The notes beneath the pieces are model-generated. The model was not told the DNA's origin, did no database searches, and was given only the letters and a program-made list of their open reading frames with translations. 64,000 bases of DNA from Candidatus Tokpelaia sp. (GTDB lineage: Bacteria; Pseudomonadota; Alphaproteobacteria; Rhizobiales; Rhizobiaceae): contig NZ_QLZD01000033.1 of the NCBI RefSeq assembly GCF_008636115.1, positions 1-64,000 of the forward strand, given 5' to 3'. The position numbers were made by a program, and so were the translations under genes. Of the stretch, positions 11,601-20,948 are shown one piece after another; within the stretch, counting starts at the first letter, position 1, and every line of letters begins with the position of its first letter.

Positions 11601-12869
11601 AGCCAGCGTGTTTCTTATGGTGCCCGCCTGTTCGTTGATGATGGCGACACGGTCAAACGCGGTCGCCGTATTGCCGAATGGGATCCTTATACGCGGCCGA
11701 TTATGACGGAAATGGAAGGCTATATTGGCTTTGAAGATATGGTTGACGGGCTTTCCGTTTCTGAAGCGGCTGATGAATCGACCGGTATCACCAAACGTCA
11801 GGTTATTGACTGGCGGGCCAATCCGCGCGGCGCGGATTTAAAGCCGGCTATTATCATTAAAGATAAAAAAGGCAAAATCGTCAAATTGCCGAAAGGCGGT
11901 GAAGCGCGTTATTTGCTGTCGGTGGAGAGTATCCTTTCGGTTGAGCCGGGTGATCATGTGAAAGCGGGTGATGTTATTGCCCGTCTGCCGACTGAAAGCA
12001 CAAAAACCAAAGATATTACCGGCGGTTTGCCGCGTGTAGCTGAGCTGTTTGAAGCAAGGCGGCCAAAAGACCACGCCATTATTGCCGAAATGTCGGGAAC
12101 AGTGCGCTTTGGCCGGGATTATAAAAATAAACGCCGCATTATTATTGAGCCTGATGATCATACAGTGGAGCCGGTAGAATATCTGATTCCGAAAGGACGG
12201 CCTTTCCACCTGCAAGACGGCGATCAGATTGAAAAAGGTGATTATATCCTGGACGGTAATCCGGCGCCGCATGATATTCTGGCAATTAAGGGGATTGAGG
12301 CCTTGGCTTCTTATCTGGTTAATGAGATTCAGGAAGTCTATCGTTTGCAGGGCGTGCTGATCAATGACAAGCATATTGAAGTCATTGTGCGGCAAATGCT
12401 GCAAAAGGTTGAAATTACCGAGACTGGTGATTCCACTTATATTGCCGGCGATCATGTCGACCGCATTGAGCTGGAAGAAGTCAATGAGCGGCTGGCGGCT
12501 GAAGGTAGAAAACCGGCAATCGGCAATCCGGTTCTGCTGGGTATCACCAAAGCGTCTTTGCAGACGCCGTCCTTTATTTCGGCTGCCTCCTTCCAGGAGA
12601 CAACGCGGGTTCTCACCGAGGCAGCGGTTGCCGGCAAAATGGATACTTTGCAGGGTTTGAAGGAAAATGTCATTGTCGGCCGCCTTATCCCGGCCGGCAC
12701 TGGCGGCGCTATTGCCCAGATTCGCCGTATCGCCACTACGCGCGATGAAATGATTGTCGACGAGCGGCGCAAGGCGACCGGGGCGGAAGAAGCCAAGGCC
12801 ATGTTGACCGATATGACCGAAGAGTCTCAGGCAGATACTGCGCCGGAGCCGGTTGCGGTAGCGGAATAA
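8637..12869 (+). CDS. rpoC: DNA-directed RNA polymerase subunit beta prime
   Basis: A 1410-residue beta prime subunit. The N-terminal zinc ribbon has [20 protein letters not shown] near residues 71-90. The catalytic magnesium-binding motif [12 protein letters not shown] lies near residue 460, and the second zinc site uses [16 protein letters not shown]. The trigger-loop region and the C-terminal part ([19 protein letters not shown]) are intact. The ATG follows AAGGAG. An Ala/Glu-rich tail ends the protein. A strong terminator lies 88 bp downstream, closing the operon. Confidence 0.97.
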   Translation: MNQEVMNLNPQTPAQAFDSIRISIASPEKILSWSYGEIKKPETINYRTFKPERDGLFCARIFGPIKDYECLCGKYKRMKYKGIICEKCGVEVTLSRVRRERMGHIELAAPVAHIWFLKSLPSRIAMLLDMALKDIERVLYFENYIVTEPGLTSLKMHQLLSEEEYLMAVDEFGEDQFTAMIGAEAIYEILAAMELPKLAETLRVELAETSSDLKQKKLMKRLKIVENFMDSGNRPEWMIMKVVPVIPPDLRPLVPLDGGRFATSDLNDLYRRVINRNNRLKRLMELRAPGIIIRNEKRMLQEAVDALFDNGRRGRVITGGNRRPLKSLSDMLKGKQGRFRQNLLGKRVDYSGRSVIVTGPELKLHQCGLPKKMALELFKPFIYARLDAKGYSSTVKQAKKLVEKERPEVWDILDEVIREHPVLLNRAPTLHRLGIQAFEPILIEGKAIHLHPLVCTAFNADFDGDQMAVHVPLSLEAQLEARVLMMSTNNILHPANGAPIIVPSQDMVLGLYYLSIMVEKEPGEGMIFADQGELQHALENGIVTLHSKVKGRYVSVDAQGAPAARLYDTTPGRMIIGELLPKNVNVPFDIVNQEMTKKNISKLIDHVYRHCGQKETVVFCDKIMQLGFSYACRAGISFGKDDMVIPETKAKLIEETEALAKEYEQQYNEGLITQGEKYNKVVDAWGKCTDRIAEEMMKGIQAVKFDPETGRQLPMNSIYMMSHSGARGSANQMKQLAGMRGLMAKPSGEIIETPIISNFKEGLTVNEYFNSTHGARKGLADTALKTANSGYLTRRLVDVAQDAIISEVDCGTDKGLTMQAIVDVGQIVASLGQRILGRTALFDILHPVSGAVIVEGGRMIEEADVAVIEKVGIQSVQIRSALTCETRIGVCAKCYGRDLARGTPVNQGEAVGVIAAQSIGEPGTQLTMRTFHLGGTAQVVDSSYLEASYEGVIELKNRNVVRDSEGHLVVMGRNMSVLIKDEAGKERSSQRVSYGARLFVDDGDTVKRGRRIAEWDPYTRPIMTEMEGYIGFEDMVDGLSVSEAADESTGITKRQVIDWRANPRGADLKPAIIIKDKKGKIVKLPKGGEARYLLSVESILSVEPGDHVKAGDVIARLPTESTKTKDITGGLPRVAELFEARRPKDHAIIAEMSGTVRFGRDYKNKRRIIIEPDDHTVEPVEYLIPKGRPFHLQDGDQIEKGDYILDGNPAPHDILAIKGIEALASYLVNEIQEVYRLQGVLINDKHIEVIVRQMLQKVEITETGDSTYIAGDHVDRIELEEVNERLAAEGRKPAIGNPVLLGITKASLQTPSFISAASFQETTRVLTEAAVAGKMDTLQGLKENVIVGRLIPAGTGGAIAQIRRIATTRDEMIVDERRKATGAEEAKAMLTDMTEESQADTAPEPVAVAE

Positions 12870-12956
12870 GTGCCGGTTTAAAGGTGTTTTTGGCCGATGG
12901 CCGAGCTGCTTTGGCAGGCAGAGTATTGCCGGGTTTTCACTGAATGAAAATTCTAA

Positions 12957-12985
12957 CCGCCGCTTGCTTTGAGCGGCGGTTTTTT
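12957..12985 (+). terminator. Rho-independent terminator after rpoC
   Basis: An 8-bp GC-rich stem (CCGCCGCT paired with AGCGGCGG, loop of 7) is followed directly by six T residues. It sits 88 bp beyond rpoC and should end the rpoBC transcript. Confidence 0.92.
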
Positions 12986-13050
12986 ATTGCGCCGGTGCGA
13001 AAAATATTATGTAATAGCGGGCAATACGGCGCATTGGGGAGGCTTAAATA

Positions 13051-13845
13051 ATGCCAGAAGAAAAAACGCAGCATAATGCCGGCGGCCAGAATAATGACAA
13101 ATCACTGCCGGAAAAAGAGAAGCCGGTTTGCGGCATTATCCGGCCGATTTCCGCTATGCTGCCGGATTATAGCGAGCAGCATTGGAGAGATGTGGTTAAT
13201 ATTCTTGATGAAGCAATCAAAGCCGCGGGCTTTGAGCCGCGTTTGGTCAGCGCCACGGCCGAGATAAGTGTTATCCAAAAAACGATTATCCAAAATCTTT
13301 ATAATCGTGAAATCGTCGTTTGTGACGTCAGCGGCAAAAACGCCAATGTCATGTTTGAGCTGGGTATGCGCCTGGCTTTTGATAAAGCGACTATTATTAT
13401 CAAAGACGACAAGACAGAATATAGTTTCGATACATCACCTATTGAGCATGTGACCTATCCGAAATCCTTGCGTTATTCTAAAATTGTAGATTTTAAGGAA
13501 GAGCTAAGAGGAAAATTGCGGTCAACATATGAGGCGGCGCGAAAAGACAAAACTTATAGTCCGTTTTTAAAGAATTTTGGCCAGATTGTGCCGGCGAAAA
13601 TTCACAATCAGGAAGTGCCGGAAGAACAATATCAGAGCGAAAAGCTTGAGGAACTAAGCGAGCAAATAAATCTTCTTATTGCTTTACAGAGACGACAAAA
13701 TGAAGTAACGCAGCCGATATACGGAGTCGTGGCACCTCCCATACCATGGCCTATTGGGACAAATACGCCTGGGGAAAGTCAGCAGAGAGCTGCACCCCCG
13801 CCGTCTATACCGTTTATACCGCCTATCCCATCTTTGAAGGAATGA
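13051..13845 (+). CDS. Nucleoside 2-deoxyribosyltransferase-like domain protein
   Basis: A 264-residue soluble protein not assigned to a named gene. Residues about 25-165 resemble the nucleoside 2-deoxyribosyltransferase/TIR-like fold seen in many defence-linked proteins. There is an opening CGIIRPISAML strand, then VVCDVSGKNANVMFELGMRL, where the FELG glutamate is the likely active-site residue, and then AFDKATIIIKDD. A probable coiled coil follows (EKLEELSEQINLLIALQRR), then a Pro-rich tail. The ATG lies about 65 bp after the rpoC terminator, so it is probably transcribed on its own. The same frame continues open for 65 codons after its TGA (see next entry). Hydrolysis of a nucleotide or NAD is possible but unproven. 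Confidence 0.6.
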   Translation: MPEEKTQHNAGGQNNDKSLPEKEKPVCGIIRPISAMLPDYSEQHWRDVVNILDEAIKAAGFEPRLVSATAEISVIQKTIIQNLYNREIVVCDVSGKNANVMFELGMRLAFDKATIIIKDDKTEYSFDTSPIEHVTYPKSLRYSKIVDFKEELRGKLRSTYEAARKDKTYSPFLKNFGQIVPAKIHNQEVPEEQYQSEKLEELSEQINLLIALQRRQNEVTQPIYGVVAPPIPWPIGTNTPGESQQRAAPPPSIPFIPPIPSLKE

Positions 13846-14043
13846 GATGAACAGAGGGAGCGGGTAAGGTTTGTTCGGTCACGCAAATTGGGGGAGCAGC
13901 AAATTCTGCTGCAAAAATTGCAACAGGCGAGAGAAGAGCTGCGCCATGTGAGCACTGCCCGGCAGGCGGGTGAGAAAAGTATGGAAATAGCCGCTCTGGA
14001 AACACAGATTAAAAAGCTTGGCTATGATGATGCGCCGTTTTGA
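13846..14043 (+). pseudogene. In-frame C-terminal extension beyond a TGA
   Basis: Directly after the TGA that ends the preceding gene, the same frame stays open for 65 codons and then stops at TGA 14041-14043. The translation is charged and coiled-coil-like (GEQQILLQKLQQAREEL, then a Glu/Lys-rich stretch ending KKLGYDDAPF) and looks like a real protein end. It has no good start codon or ribosome-binding site of its own. The simplest reading is a recent nonsense mutation, or a sequencing error, in a gene of about 330 codons; readthrough is an alternative. Confidence 0.5.
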
Positions 14044-14047
14044 AATT

Positions 14048-14755
14048 TCACTTAGGCTGTAGGGCGTTGTCTGCCATAAGCCTCTCTACCAAATCCATTG
14101 TCAATTCCGCATAAGAATCAATAATTTTATCGGCGTCAAGATCTTCTACCGGAATATCGCTATAGCCGAAGCGCACGGCAATAGCGGGGATTTTTGCTGC
14201 CCGTGCCGCCATAATATCCGGGGCACTGTCGCCAATCATCACCGCCCGGGCGCGATCGCCGCCGGCCTGGTCAATGACGTTGAAAATGTGACGCGGATCC
14301 GGCTTTTTCCAGTCAAAGCTGTCACCGCCGCTGACAGCGGCAAAGGGCAGGGGCGTTTTGAGCTGTTTATTCAAGGCGTTAACCAGTTTTTTTACCAGAA
14401 TTTCCGCCTTATTGCTGCAAACAGCCAATAAAAAACCACGGGCAGAAAATTGCCGCAAGGTTTCCACCGCCCCCTCGAAATAATGCGATTGACCCGGAAT
14501 ATTGGCAGCATAATAAGCCATGAAATCGGCCAGCAGGTTCTCCACCAAAGCAGGCTCAGGCGCAATATTGTGCTGCCGCAGCGCCTGTTCAATCATCGCG
14601 CGGCCGCCATGGCCGATATATTGGCTTAAGTCAGGTGAAGAGATAGCTTCAACCCCTTGTTTTTCCAGACAATAATTGAGGCTATCCAATAAATCCGGCG
14701 CGGTTGCCGCCAAAGTCCCGTCCAGATCAAAAACAAGTATCGGTTTTTTAGTCAT
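14048..14755 (-). CDS. gph: Phosphoglycolate phosphatase (HAD family)
   Basis: A 235-residue HAD hydrolase. Motif I is FDLDGTLAATAPD (residues 9-21, the first Asp being the nucleophile). A helical cap domain follows, then motif II LAVCSNK, and motifs III/IV with KPDP and VMIGDSAPDIMAA. The cap type and length fit phosphoglycolate phosphatase, which salvages 2-phosphoglycolate from DNA repair. Other small phosphate esters cannot be excluded. The ATG follows AAAAGGAAC. It lies 16 bp downstream of trmFO on the same strand and is probably cotranscribed. Confidence 0.85.
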   Translation of the reverse strand: MTKKPILVFDLDGTLAATAPDLLDSLNYCLEKQGVEAISSPDLSQYIGHGGRAMIEQALRQHNIAPEPALVENLLADFMAYYAANIPGQSHYFEGAVETLRQFSARGFLLAVCSNKAEILVKKLVNALNKQLKTPLPFAAVSGGDSFDWKKPDPRHIFNVIDQAGGDRARAVMIGDSAPDIMAARAAKIPAIAVRFGYSDIPVEDLDADKIIDSYAELTMDLVERLMADNALQPK

Positions 14756-14771
14756 GTTCCTTTTCTCCTGC

Positions 14772-16238
14772 TTATTTGTCGGCTTCAGCCAGCCAGGCCT
14801 GCCAGTCCTGCAAAGCGCGCGCGCTTAAAGCCTGTTTTTTCGCCTGCGTTTTTTCTTTGCCGCGCTGCCTTTGCCCCGCCGGTTCCGGCAAATTAATCGG
14901 CGGAAACAGGCCAAAATTGATATTCATCGGCTGAAAGCTGCGCGGCTTGCGGCCTTGCGCCGGCTTATCCTGTTGGTCTTCTGCTTCAGCCTCAACCTCA
15001 ATTTCAGCCTCGGCGCTTATATGCCCGCCGGTAATATGATTGAGCAAAGCGCCAAAAGCGCAGCTTGCCGGCGGCGGCGCCAGCTCTCTGCCGCCTAACT
15101 CGGCCGCGGCAAAACGCCCGGCCAATAGCCCCATGGCCGCCGATTCAACATAGCCTTCACAACCGGTTATCTGCCCGGCAAAGCGCCAGTTTGGTAATGT
15201 TTTCAAGCATAATTGGCTATCCAGTAAAACTGGAGAATTAAGATAGCTATTGCGGTGCAAACCGCCAAGCCGGGCGAATTCCGCCGCCGCAAGCCCCGGT
15301 ATCATGCGGAAAATGCGGGTTTGTTCGCCATGTTTCAGCTTGGTCTGGAAGCCCACCATATTATAAAGCGTGCCAAGTTTGTTATCCTGCCGTAATTGCA
15401 CGACAGCATAAGGCTTGTCCTGCGGTTTATGGGCATTGGTCAGGCCGCGCGGTTTCATCGGGCCGAAGCGCAAAGTCTCCGCCCCGCGCTCAGCCATAAT
15501 TTCAACCGGCAGGCAACCGTCAAAATAACCGGTCTTTTCAAAGGTGCGAAATTCTGTTTTTTCACCGGCCAGTAAGGCGGCAATAAAGGCTTCATACTGG
15601 TCTTTATCCAGCGGGCAGTTCAGATAATCCCTGCCGGTGCCGCCTGGCCCCTGTTTGTCATAGCGCGATTGAAACCAGGCAATATCCATATTGATACTGT
15701 CTTTATAAATAATCGGCGCAATAGCGTCAAAAAAAGCCAGGGAATCCTCACCTGTCTGCTGCTGGATTGCTGCGGCCAGAGCGGGTGAGGTTAACGGCCC
15801 GGTGGCGAGGATAAGCCGATAATTGCGCTCCAGCGCTTCAGTCAGAAAATCGGCTTCTACTTCCCGGCACTCCAGCCTTATATTGGGGTGCGCTGCTATG
15901 CGTGCCGAAACAGCCTGGGCAAAACCTTCTCTGTCTACTGCCAGAGCGCTGCCGGCCGGCACCTGATTAGCATCAGCCGCCTGCATAATAAGCGAATCGG
16001 CGAGGCGCATTTCAGCATGAAGCAGGCCCACGGCATTTGTGCTGCTATCATCAGAGCGGAAGGAATTGGAGCAGACAAGCTCAGCCAGCGCCCCGCTTTT
16101 ATGCGCTTGTGTCATTTTATGCGGGCGCATTTCATATAAAATAACCTTTATGCCGGCATTGGCTGCCTGAAAGGCCGCTTCGCTGCCGGCCAGACCGCCG
16201 CCAATAATATGAAGAATTTCCGTCTGCTTTTGCACCAT
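14772..16238 (-). CDS. trmFO: Folate-dependent tRNA m5U54 methyltransferase TrmFO
   Basis: A 488-residue FAD enzyme that makes 5-methyluridine at position 54 of the tRNA T loop using methylene-tetrahydrofolate. The FAD-binding [19 protein letters not shown] opens the protein, and the family signatures [24 protein letters not shown] and [14 protein letters not shown] are all present. I chose ATG 16238 (MVQKQ) after AGGGTGA rather than the upstream ATG at 16256. The C-terminal part carries a Glu/Ala-rich insertion (near residues 408-428) that may be specific to this lineage. It is transcribed away from tRNA-Leu. Confidence 0.92.
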   Translation of the reverse strand: MVQKQTEILHIIGGGLAGSEAAFQAANAGIKVILYEMRPHKMTQAHKSGALAELVCSNSFRSDDSSTNAVGLLHAEMRLADSLIMQAADANQVPAGSALAVDREGFAQAVSARIAAHPNIRLECREVEADFLTEALERNYRLILATGPLTSPALAAAIQQQTGEDSLAFFDAIAPIIYKDSINMDIAWFQSRYDKQGPGGTGRDYLNCPLDKDQYEAFIAALLAGEKTEFRTFEKTGYFDGCLPVEIMAERGAETLRFGPMKPRGLTNAHKPQDKPYAVVQLRQDNKLGTLYNMVGFQTKLKHGEQTRIFRMIPGLAAAEFARLGGLHRNSYLNSPVLLDSQLCLKTLPNWRFAGQITGCEGYVESAAMGLLAGRFAAAELGGRELAPPPASCAFGALLNHITGGHISAEAEIEVEAEAEDQQDKPAQGRKPRSFQPMNINFGLFPPINLPEPAGQRQRGKEKTQAKKQALSARALQDWQAWLAEADK

Positions 16239-16450
16239 AATGTCACCCTGATACACGCAGTAACAGATAAAGTAATTTTGCCGGTTTGAGAAGAGGCCTG
16301 CCCGTTTCGCCTGTTGAAGGCGGAAACATAGTCAAACCGGGAGCTTTCTACTTGAACAAAAACAGGAAACTGCTATAGGAATATAGAGGGCAGCAGAGCT
16401 TCGGCTGAAGTGCCGGGTCGGAGGAGTAGTGGTTTATTGAGTAAGTCCAG

Positions 16451-16533
16451 GCGGATATGGCGGAATTGGCAGACGCACCGGATTTAGGTTCCGGCGGGAA
16501 ACCGTGGGGGTTCGACTCCCTCTATCCGCACCA
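16451..16533 (+). tRNA. trnL: tRNA-Leu (TAG anticodon)
   Basis: An 83-nt class II tRNA with long variable arm and encoded CCA. The acceptor stem GCGGATA pairs with TATCCGC. The anticodon loop TTTAGGT, closed by CCGGA/TCCGG, gives anticodon TAG (reads CUA). The T arm GGTTCGACTCC is normal. Confidence 0.95.
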
Positions 16534-16678
16534 GTATTTTCCTTAGGGTAAGGGCTTCCCTTGAGCGGCGAATTTGGCTATAGAAGACAGGCGGAACATT
16601 AACGAGGCCTGACTACAGGCGCAAGCCGGCAGGCGCTGCCTTTCGGCAGAGTGTAAGTTGAAAAGATAAAGGTGTGCA

Positions 16679-18148
16679 ATGCAGGTTACCGAGACGCTTA
16701 AGGACGGGTTGAAACGCGAAATTAAAATTGTCATTCCCGCAGAAGAACTGGCAGAAAAACTGACCGAGCGCTTGGATAATGCCCGCGCAAAGGTGAATTT
16801 GAACGGTTTTCGCCCCGGTAAAGTGCCGCCGGCGCATTTGCGCAAAATTTACGGCAAATCCTTTATGGCTGAAGTAGTTAACGAAATTCTGGCCGAGACG
16901 CCGCGCTCTGTTTTGGCCGAGCGGGGTGAGCGCGCCGCCGCCCAGCCAAAAGTGGAGATGAGCGAAGATGAGGCCGAGGCGGAAAAAGTTCTGGGCGGCG
17001 CGGCTGATTTTATTTTTAGCCTGAATTATGAAATTTTGCCGAAAATTGAGCTTAAAGATGTTGCGGCGATTGAAATTATCCGTGAAATTGTTGATGTCCC
17101 GGAAAAAGAAGTGGAAGAGCAATTAGAGCGCCTTGCCTCTTCTACCCGCACTTACACCGAGAAAAAAGGCAAGGCCGAAAAAGGCGATCGGATTACCTTG
17201 GATTATCTGGGTAAGATTGATGGCGCAGCTTTTGATGGCGGCGCCGACAAAGGTGCCCAGCTTGTCCTTGGTTCCAATATGTTTATTCCCGGTTTTGAAG
17301 AGCAGCTTATTGGTGTTGCTGCCGGTGATAAAAAAGAAATCGCAGTAACATTCCCTGAAAATTATCAGGCGGCGCATTTGGCTGGCCGTCAGGCGGTTTT
17401 TGAGGTTGCGGTGAAGGCGATTGCTGCTCCGGAAGCGCTGGAAATCAATGATGAGACAGCTAAAAAACTGGGCCTTCCGTCACTCGATAAATTGAAAGAG
17501 GCAGTTCGCGGCCAGATTGAAAGCCGCTATGGCGCATTGACACGGCAAAAAGTCAAACGGCAGATTCTGGATTCTCTTGATAAAGACTATCAGTTTGAGG
17601 CGCCGCAGCAGCTGATTGAGACAGAGTTTAATACTATCTGGGCGCAAATAAGCCAGGAGCTTAAACAAGCGGGGCGCAGTTTTGAAGATGAAGATATGAC
17701 CGAGGAGGAGGCGCGTGAGGAATATCGCCGCCTGGCGGAACGCCGTGTGCGTCTTGGCCTTGTTTTGTCGGAAATTGGCGAGGCTGCCGGCCTGACGGTG
17801 ACAGAAGATGAGTTGCAAAAAGCAGTTTATGCGCAATTACAGCAATTTCCCGGTCAGGAAAAGCAGGTAATGGAATATTTCCGCCGCTCACCGGAAGCTG
17901 TAGCTAATTTGCGTGCGCCGATCTTTGAAGAAAAAGTTATTGATCACCTTTTGAGCAAAATCAAAGTGAGCGACAAAAAAGTGACAGTGGCTGAATTAAC
18001 TGCTGAAGAAGAGATCGAGACCGCCACTGTTGCGAAAAAGGCAAAGAGCGCTGGCGTCAAAAAGGTTAAAGACGCAACAGAAGCTAAAGATAAGAGTGAA
18101 GCTGAGGGAGCGGAGAAGGAAAATGTCACTAAAGCTGAAAAAAGCTGA
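16679..18148 (+). CDS. tig: Trigger factor chaperone
   Basis: A 489-residue ribosome-associated chaperone and prolyl isomerase. The N-terminal ribosome-binding domain contains the docking loop [14 protein letters not shown] (residues 43-56). An FKBP-type domain follows at about 165-245 ([20 protein letters not shown]). A long helical C-terminal chaperone domain comes next, then a Lys/Glu/Ala-rich tail that is longer than usual. The ATG at 16679 matches family starts. A terminator follows 72 bp after the stop, so it is a single-gene unit. Confidence 0.94.
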   Translation: MQVTETLKDGLKREIKIVIPAEELAEKLTERLDNARAKVNLNGFRPGKVPPAHLRKIYGKSFMAEVVNEILAETPRSVLAERGERAAAQPKVEMSEDEAEAEKVLGGAADFIFSLNYEILPKIELKDVAAIEIIREIVDVPEKEVEEQLERLASSTRTYTEKKGKAEKGDRITLDYLGKIDGAAFDGGADKGAQLVLGSNMFIPGFEEQLIGVAAGDKKEIAVTFPENYQAAHLAGRQAVFEVAVKAIAAPEALEINDETAKKLGLPSLDKLKEAVRGQIESRYGALTRQKVKRQILDSLDKDYQFEAPQQLIETEFNTIWAQISQELKQAGRSFEDEDMTEEEAREEYRRLAERRVRLGLVLSEIGEAAGLTVTEDELQKAVYAQLQQFPGQEKQVMEYFRRSPEAVANLRAPIFEEKVIDHLLSKIKVSDKKVTVAELTAEEEIETATVAKKAKSAGVKKVKDATEAKDKSEAEGAEKENVTKAEKS

Positions 18149-18220
18149 AGGCCGCTTTCTGTCTGTTTTTGACAAGACAGGATAGAGTGTGCGTCCGCGC
18201 TCTGGAATATAGGTTTTGAA

Positions 18221-18252
18221 AACGGGAGGCACATAAGGTCTCCCGTTTTTTG
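18221..18252 (+). terminator. Rho-independent terminator after tig
   Basis: AACGGGA pairs with TCCCGTT around a 13-base interval (inner bases can extend the stem) and is followed by a run of T residues. It separates tig from the cas genes. Confidence 0.85.
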
Positions 18253-18396
18253 TAATTTTACAGAGCCCGTTTCATGCCACGAAAATATATAGTGAATAGT
18301 GCGGTTTTATTATTTCTTTTGCCGTTTCTGCTCCAAAAAAGTCTGATAAAATTTTTGTTTTCATGAAACTATAAAAGGGGTTTGAAGGGTAGTTTT

Positions 18397-20709
18397 ATGA
18401 TATTTTATGCGCATTCCGGTCAAGATTGGGAAGGTAAAAGCGATTGGCAAAGCTTGAGCGACCATTTGCGGCAAACCGCCGAGCTGGCAGGGAAAAGCGG
18501 CGATAAAATCGGCTTAGGCGCTGTGGCGCGGCTAGCCGGTTTGCTGCATGATTTGGGCAAATATAATGCCGATTTTCAAAATAAACTGGCAGGTGAGGCG
18601 GTTGCCGTTAACCACTCTACCGCAGGAGCCAAGATTGTTGAGGAGATAGTAGAAAATGCCGATATGGTGCAAAAACTCTGCGCAAAAATTATCCAATATT
18701 GCATTCTTGGTCACCATGCCGGTTTGCCGGATTATAGCGCGAGCGCAGCAGAAAAAGGCCGCTCGCTGGAACAGCGCCTAAAATATTTTTATGAAGAAGA
18801 AGGCAAAGATTTAAGCCCACAATGGCAAAAAGAAATCTACCCATCACTTGAGGGTTTGGCTTTATCGCAACCGCTAATGGCGGCTTTGCGGACTTCCACT
18901 TACAAAGGCGTGGATTTATCCTTTATCATTCGCATGGTATTTTCGTGCCTGATTGATGCCGATAGGCGCAATACGCAGGAATTTTGTGAGCAAAAAGAGC
19001 GGGAAAGCTATCGCTCGCTGGCGGAAATTTTGCCAGATCTTTTGCAAAGTTATCAAAGCTTCATGGCGTCTATGCGCCAAGCGGCGGAAAAAACGGATAG
19101 TTCCGCCAATCAAAAACTTAATACCCTGCGCAATAAAATTCTGGATACAGTGCTGGCAAAAGCCAGCCAGGCCAAAAGCTTTTATACGCTCAATGTGCCA
19201 ACCGGCGGCGGTAAGACTTTGACATCATTGGGCTTTGCCTTGCGCCATGCTAAAACGCATAATCTGGAGCGCATTATTTACGCGCTGCCTTTTACCTCAA
19301 TTATTGACCAAACGGCTGAGATTTTCAAAAAACTGTTGGGTGAGGATAATGTGCTGGAACATCATTCCAATTTTGCTTTGCCGGAAAAAGGTGAAGGCGG
19401 TGAAAAGCAGCAGCAAAGCCGAGAGCGGCTAAAAGCGGCAATGGAAGATTGGAACGCCCCGCTTATCGTCACCAGCAATGTGCAACTGTTTGAGAGCCTT
19501 TATGCTGCCAAAGCCAGCACGGCGCGCAAGCTGAAAAATATCGCCAATAGCCTTATTATTCTTGATGAAGCGCAAACTATTCCGTTGCCGCTTTTGGCGC
19601 CTTGCGTCCGCGCTTTAGATAGCCTGGTGCGGCTGTTTGGGTGCACGGTGGTACTCTGCACGGCAACGCAACCGGCGCTTGATGAGGCGCATATGGTGGC
19701 AGAGAGAAAAATTGCCGCTTTGCCGCTGGCGGGGAAGGAGCTGGCGCCCGACCCGCAAGAGCTGGCGGAAGAATTGCACCGCGCTACGATAGAATTTGCC
19801 GGCGAAATGAGCAATGACGCGCTTATTGCCGCTTTGGCAGAGAGCGAGCAAGGGCTGATTATTGTCAATAGCCGCAAGCACGCTTATGAGCTTTATGAGC
19901 AAGCGAAAAAAGCCGGTGTAACCGGCCTTATCCATTTAACCACGCGGCAGGCCGCAATACATCGCAAGCAGATTATTGCAGAAATTCGCTCAAAACTGAA
20001 GCAAGGCCGGCCTTGCCGCGTCATTGCCACCAGCCTGGTGGAAGCAGGGGTAGATTTTGATTTTCCGCGTGTGTGGCGGGCGGAAGCTGGGCTGGATTCT
20101 GTGCTGCAGGCGGCCGGGCGTTGCAACAGAGAAGGTCTGCGCCCGCGCGAGCAAAGCATTGTGACAGTGTTTGAGGCAGAAAAATCGTATTCGGTTCCGT
20201 ATGACATAAAAAAGCAGGCCAAAATTTTGGAAACACTTATCGCCGAATATGGTGACAAATTATACAGTCCGAAAGCCATTGAGACCTATTTTAGCAAGAC
20301 TTATTGGTCTGACGAGTTGGACGCTAAAAATATTATCCGGGAAGATTTGAAAGTCCTTAATTTGCATTATCCGCTGCGCCAGATAGGCGAAAAATTCCAG
20401 ATGATCGAGAGCGGCATGGAGCCGGTGATTATCGCTGGTATCGATGATAAAGTGACAGAAATTATTGGTCAAATGTCCGTGGAAGCCATTTCCAGCGGCG
20501 CCTTGGCGCGCCAGTTGCAGCCTTATATTGTGCAGATACCGCCTAAAGCGCGGGCAAAGCTTATTGTCAACAGCCATGTAAAGTTTATGGCGAGAGAATT
20601 ACGCGGTGACCAGTTTGCCGTGCTGACGGCAACAGGTCTTTATAATAAAGAGCGCGGCCTGCTGTGGGAAGAAGCAGATTATCTAACTCTTGAACAATCC
20701 ATATATTGA
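18397..20709 (+). CDS. cas3: Cas3 helicase-nuclease, type I-C
   Basis: A 770-residue Cas3 with an N-terminal HD nuclease and a C-terminal SF2 helicase, recruited by Cascade to degrade target DNA. HD residues are visible in AGLLHDLGKYNADFQ (about residue 50), NHSTAGAKI and LGHHAGLPDY. Helicase motifs include NVPTGGGKTLTS near 266, LIILDEAQTI near 387 and QAAGRCNREG near 570. All catalytic residues look intact. The ATG at 18397 follows AAGGG; a TTG 15 bp upstream is possible. Cas3 is separated from the remaining cas genes by a 519-bp regulatory gap. Confidence 0.95.
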   Translation: MIFYAHSGQDWEGKSDWQSLSDHLRQTAELAGKSGDKIGLGAVARLAGLLHDLGKYNADFQNKLAGEAVAVNHSTAGAKIVEEIVENADMVQKLCAKIIQYCILGHHAGLPDYSASAAEKGRSLEQRLKYFYEEEGKDLSPQWQKEIYPSLEGLALSQPLMAALRTSTYKGVDLSFIIRMVFSCLIDADRRNTQEFCEQKERESYRSLAEILPDLLQSYQSFMASMRQAAEKTDSSANQKLNTLRNKILDTVLAKASQAKSFYTLNVPTGGGKTLTSLGFALRHAKTHNLERIIYALPFTSIIDQTAEIFKKLLGEDNVLEHHSNFALPEKGEGGEKQQQSRERLKAAMEDWNAPLIVTSNVQLFESLYAAKASTARKLKNIANSLIILDEAQTIPLPLLAPCVRALDSLVRLFGCTVVLCTATQPALDEAHMVAERKIAALPLAGKELAPDPQELAEELHRATIEFAGEMSNDALIAALAESEQGLIIVNSRKHAYELYEQAKKAGVTGLIHLTTRQAAIHRKQIIAEIRSKLKQGRPCRVIATSLVEAGVDFDFPRVWRAEAGLDSVLQAAGRCNREGLRPREQSIVTVFEAEKSYSVPYDIKKQAKILETLIAEYGDKLYSPKAIETYFSKTYWSDELDAKNIIREDLKVLNLHYPLRQIGEKFQMIESGMEPVIIAGIDDKVTEIIGQMSVEAISSGALARQLQPYIVQIPPKARAKLIVNSHVKFMARELRGDQFAVLTATGLYNKERGLLWEEADYLTLEQSIY

Positions 20710-20723
20710 AGTCAAAATCATCA

Positions 20724-20749
20724 GGCAGCAGAGCCGTAACCCTGCTGCC
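20724..20749. terminator. Hairpin downstream of cas3, shared with the antisense crRNA-like RNA
   Basis: A perfect 8-bp stem (GGCAGCAG/CTGCTGCC, loop of 10) sits 15 bp after the cas3 stop. On the minus strand it is followed by TGATGATTTT, and it lies exactly 32 bases after the end of the diverged repeat there. It may terminate cas3 on one strand and the crRNA-like RNA on the other. The T tracts are short, so efficiency is uncertain. Confidence 0.55.
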
Positions 20750-20781
20750 TTCTCTCCATTGTCCATAGAAGGGAATTTAGT

Positions 20782-20813
20782 GTTTCTATCCACACTCCCA
20801 TGAAGAGAGTGAC
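20782..20813 (-). repeat. Diverged type I-C CRISPR repeat, cas3-cas5 gap
   Basis: On the minus strand, 28 of 32 bases equal the consensus of the large array 6.5 kb away. The loop TTCA and the 3-prime handle TGGATAGAAAC are identical. The four differences are all transitions and leave the seven-pair stem foldable. It is a solitary unit, not an array. Confidence 0.92.
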
Positions 20814-20820
20814 GAAGCCT

Positions 20821-20848
20821 AATATACAGGAAATTTCCCAAAAAGCAA
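20821..20848 (-). promoter_or_regulatory. Candidate promoter of the crRNA-like RNA
   Basis: On the minus strand, TTGCTT (20848-20843), a 16-bp spacer, and TATATT (20826-20821) resemble a housekeeping promoter. Transcription would begin about seven bases later, at the first base of the diverged repeat at 20813. This gives a leaderless crRNA-like transcript. Confidence 0.55.
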
Positions 20849-20860
20849 AAATTTATTCAA

Positions 20861-20895
20861 TTCACTAAATTACCTTCTATAGTGTTGTTGACAGG
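20861..20895 (+). promoter_or_regulatory. Protospacer with TTC PAM, target of the crRNA-like RNA
   Basis: TTC at 20861-20863 is the canonical I-C PAM, placed immediately 5-prime of a sequence identical to the crRNA-like spacer at positions 1-8 and 10-17, with a mismatch at 9. Similarity ends after position 19. Seed pairing with a mismatched PAM-distal part should let Cascade bind without Cas3 cleavage. A full-length protospacer would cover the -35 box at 20888. Confidence 0.75.
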
Positions 20896-20916
20896 TACAG
20901 AAAGAAGTTATATGCT
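20888..20916 (+). promoter_or_regulatory. Promoter of the small ORF and cas5 operon, Cascade-repressed candidate
   Basis: A perfect -35 box TTGACA (20888-20893), 17-bp spacer and TATGCT (20911-20916) form a good sigma-70-type promoter. It points to the 45-residue ORF at 20949 and onward to cas5. The protospacer of the crRNA-like RNA overlaps its -35 box. A similar TTGTTGACAGG...AAAGAAGTTA block occurs before the VI-A array near 38526. Confidence 0.7.
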
Positions 20917-20948
20917 GGTCTTATAGCTTTAAATATGGAGACTTTATC

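Larger units (their letters stand above)
20722..20813 (-). ncRNA. crRNA-like regulatory RNA (CreA/CreR-type candidate)
   Basis: The minus strand reads as one diverged I-C repeat (20813-20782), a 32-nt spacer-like segment (20781-20750), then a terminator-like hairpin. The repeat differs from the array consensus at only 4 of 32 bases. Two of the changes are compensatory (G to A and C to T on opposite sides of the stem), one makes a T-G wobble, and the 11-nt handle TGGATAGAAAC is unchanged, so Cas5 processing should still work. The spacer begins ACTAAATT and matches 16 of its first 17 bases to the plus-strand site starting at 20864. The known analogues are the antitoxin RNA CreA and the Cas-repressing RNA CreR. 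Function here is inferred. Confidence 0.75.

Noticed and set aside
20761-20882. The spacer/protospacer match read as a simple inverted repeat or MITE
   Set aside because: One arm directly abuts a CRISPR repeat handle and the other a TTC PAM at a promoter; a MITE would not explain either, and no target-site duplication is visible. It remains the main alternative.
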